Assembly: GCF_002159665.1 (NCBI RefSeq)
Contig: NZ_NFJC01000005.1
Span: 1 to 64,000, forward strand
Origin: Desulfovibrio sp. An276
Lineage (GTDB): Bacteria > Desulfobacterota > Desulfovibrionia > Desulfovibrionales > Desulfovibrionaceae
Reading direction: 5' to 3'
DNA: 64,000 nt
The stretch's first letter is position 1. Each line of letters begins with the position of its first letter. The position numbers were made by a program, and so were the translations under genes. Shown here in pieces: positions 62,818-64,000 of this stretch. The notes beneath the pieces are model-generated. The model did no database searches and was not told the DNA's origin. It was given only the letters and a program-made list of their open reading frames with translations.

Positions 62818-63747
62818 CTATTGTGCGCAAAAATCACCCCAGGCGCGCAGGGCTGCCTCAAGGTCATCAGCCCCAAGCCAGATGGCTTCATTCCTTCCGC
62901 GAAACCAGGTGATCTGTCTCTTGGCATAGGCCCTGGTGTTCTTGAGCCACAAATCCCTTGCCTCGGAAAGATCAAGGCTTCCGGAAAGATGGGCGTAAAG
63001 CTCCCTGCAGCCTATGCCGCTCCAGCCTGGAGCCTTCGCATCCTGGCACAAAGCGTAGGCCTTCCTTGCCTCGTCAAGGGCGCCCATGGCAAGCATTTTG
63101 TCCATGCGCGCCAAAAGCCTTGGCTCAAGCTCCGAAAGTCTTGTGTTTACAACCAGGAGGGGGCCTTCGCAGGAAGGTTCCTTATGGGCGTTTTGCTGCC
63201 ACCAGGTGAGGGGGTGGCCCGTGCCCATGGCAACCTCAAGACCGCGCACTATGCGCTGCTTGTCGTTGGGGTGCAGGCGGGCAAAAAGAACGGGATCCCT
63301 TTCTTCGAGCATGGCGTGCAGGGCAGGGGCGCCCTTTTTCTCCACCATGGCTTCGAGTTCCATGTGAATGCTCTGGTCTACTGCCGGAATGTCCGCAATC
63401 CCGTGCAAGAGCCGCTCGAAATACATGCCTGTTCCGCCCACAAGCAGCGGAATGCGCCCCTTTTCCAGAATCTCGTCCACCTTGCGCAGGGCCATGTCCA
63501 TCCAGGTCTGCACATCAATGGCCCTGTCTGTTGCAAGAAAGCCGTAGAGGTGGTGGGGAGCCTGCGCCTTTTCCGTGGCATCCGGCTGGGCAGTGATGAT
63601 GGGAAAATCCTCGTACACCTGGCGCGAGTCCGCGTTGACGATTTCGCAGCCAAGAGTATTGGCAAGACGTATGGCAAGGGCAGTCTTGCCTGCACCCGTG
63701 GGGCCGGCAAGGCAGAGGACGCGTCTTTTTTCGTATCCTTCGTTCAT
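62818..63747 (-). CDS. miaA: tRNA dimethylallyltransferase
   Basis: 309 residues. The P-loop GPTGAGKT lies at 15-22, followed by NADSRQVYED, LLVGGTGMYFERLL, and the C-terminal YAKRQITWFRGR. It attaches an isopentenyl group to A37 of tRNAs that read codons starting with U. Its ATG overlaps the coaD stop (ATGA), a sign of translational coupling. Confidence 0.95.
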   Translation of the reverse strand: MNEGYEKRRVLCLAGPTGAGKTALAIRLANTLGCEIVNADSRQVYEDFPIITAQPDATEKAQAPHHLYGFLATDRAIDVQTWMDMALRKVDEILEKGRIPLLVGGTGMYFERLLHGIADIPAVDQSIHMELEAMVEKKGAPALHAMLEERDPVLFARLHPNDKQRIVRGLEVAMGTGHPLTWWQQNAHKEPSCEGPLLVVNTRLSELEPRLLARMDKMLAMGALDEARKAYALCQDAKAPGWSGIGCRELYAHLSGSLDLSEARDLWLKNTRAYAKRQITWFRGRNEAIWLGADDLEAALRAWGDFCAQ

Positions 63748-64000
63748 CCCTGCTCCCCTGTCTTTTTGTCCACCAAAACATCGTCTGGAGTGTTCTTGGC
63801 ATAGCCCTTCAGGGGGGCTCCGAGACAGGGCGTGCTGTGGTGCAAGCGACCCTTCTGGTAGAGAGCCACCATGGTGTCGTGCACAAGGTCCGGCACAAGG
63901 CCCTCAATGGATCCGCCGTGGCTGACTGCAGCCTTGATGATGCTGGAACTTACGTAGAGCCAGCGGTAGTCCGTCATGAAGAAGACTGTCTGTATGTTGC
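63744..64000 (-). CDS. coaD: Phosphopantetheine adenylyltransferase, C-terminal part (5' end outside window)
   Basis: The last 85 codons are visible. TVFFMTDYRWLYVSSSIIKAAVSHGGSIEGLVPDLV matches the C-terminal third of CoaD, with the SSSxxKE-type signature. Beyond the usual end there is an extra tail of about 35 residues (HHSTPCLGAPLKGYAKNTPDD...). The enzyme makes dephospho-CoA; the next enzyme, CoaE, is encoded in the window as a fusion at 33.9 kb. Confidence 0.88.
   Translation of the reverse strand, partial: NIQTVFFMTDYRWLYVSSSIIKAAVSHGGSIEGLVPDLVHDTMVALYQKGRLHHSTPCLGAPLKGYAKNTPDDVLVDKKTGEQG

Noticed and set aside
1-64000. CRISPR array, tRNA or rRNA genes, prophage
   Set aside because: No regularly spaced short repeats, no cloverleaf or rRNA sequence, and no phage structural or integrase genes were found on reading both strands; a tRNA search program could still find one I missed.

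Overview
The window reads as chromosomal DNA of an anaerobic, sulfate- or sulfite-reducing member of the Desulfovibrionaceae. The strongest marker is the nine-heme cytochrome complex at 57.3-60.8 kb (cytochrome with nine CxxCH motifs, Tat-exported ferredoxin, NrfD-type membrane subunit, tiny fourth subunit), known from Desulfovibrio desulfuricans. Supporting markers are the LldG/LldEF lactate oxidation pair, indolepyruvate:ferredoxin oxidoreductase, anaerobic GlpABC, the split glycine decarboxylase (GcvPA/GcvPB), and an RluD-CoaE fusion. The genus is inference; there is no rRNA or tRNA in the window. Coding sequence is GC-rich; a few short AT-rich patches (about 14.75-14.9, 18.6-19.0, 28.2 and 30.6-32.1 kb) stand out.

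Layout. 0-0.46 kb: tail of an IS200/IS605 element, a short inverted-repeat element, and the ribBA leader. 0.46-7.6 kb: ribBA, lplA and the gcvT-gcvH-gcvPA-gcvPB operon; LplA could supply the lipoyl group GcvH needs. 8.3-11.1 kb: lactate oxidation genes. 11.4-14.7 kb: accessory genes (PRiA4-type protein, HTH-Fic protein with its own operator, GNAT acetyltransferase, HAD phosphatase). 15.0-18.5 kb: sigma-54-driven amtB-glnK, then a Tat-exported gamma-glutamyltransferase. 18.6-19.0 kb: AT-rich scar with a broken Fic gene. 19.3-23.5 kb: a GlpA-GlpB fusion and GlpC. 23.6-26.7 kb: a TRAP transporter on the minus strand. 27.2-32.3 kb: mutM, a DUF3467 protein, an OmpH-like lipoprotein and a large autotransporter. 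32.8-41.7 kb: a Fur-family regulator, YbaK, RluD-CoaE, an NlpC/P60 lipoprotein, a DUF2156 protein, a MATE exporter, lysA and a SlyD-like isomerase. 41.7-48.3 kb: type III glutamine synthetase, a YfgM-like membrane protein, iorAB and an SDR oxidoreductase. 48.4-53.4 kb: a secreted HAD phosphatase, an ATPase gene broken by one stop codon, a duplicated structured RNA unit with a micro-ORF, cpoB and a small membrane protein. 53.4-64.0 kb: lspA-ileS, hypC, the nhc operon, a TauE-type permease, carbonic anhydrase, miaA and the end of coaD.

How it fits together. Lactate, glycerol-3-phosphate, glycine and 2-oxoacids from amino acids are oxidised by quinone- or ferredoxin-linked enzymes in this window. 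The Nhc complex could pass periplasmic electrons to the quinone pool or cytoplasm. Ammonium uptake (AmtB/PII), GlnN and periplasmic gamma-glutamyl hydrolysis form a nitrogen module. The least explained parts are the duplicated RNA unit at 51.39-52.03 kb, the three-hairpin gcvT leader, the HTH-Fic protein with an altered catalytic motif, and two intergenic terminators that belong to no visible gene. No CRISPR array, prophage or plasmid module is present.
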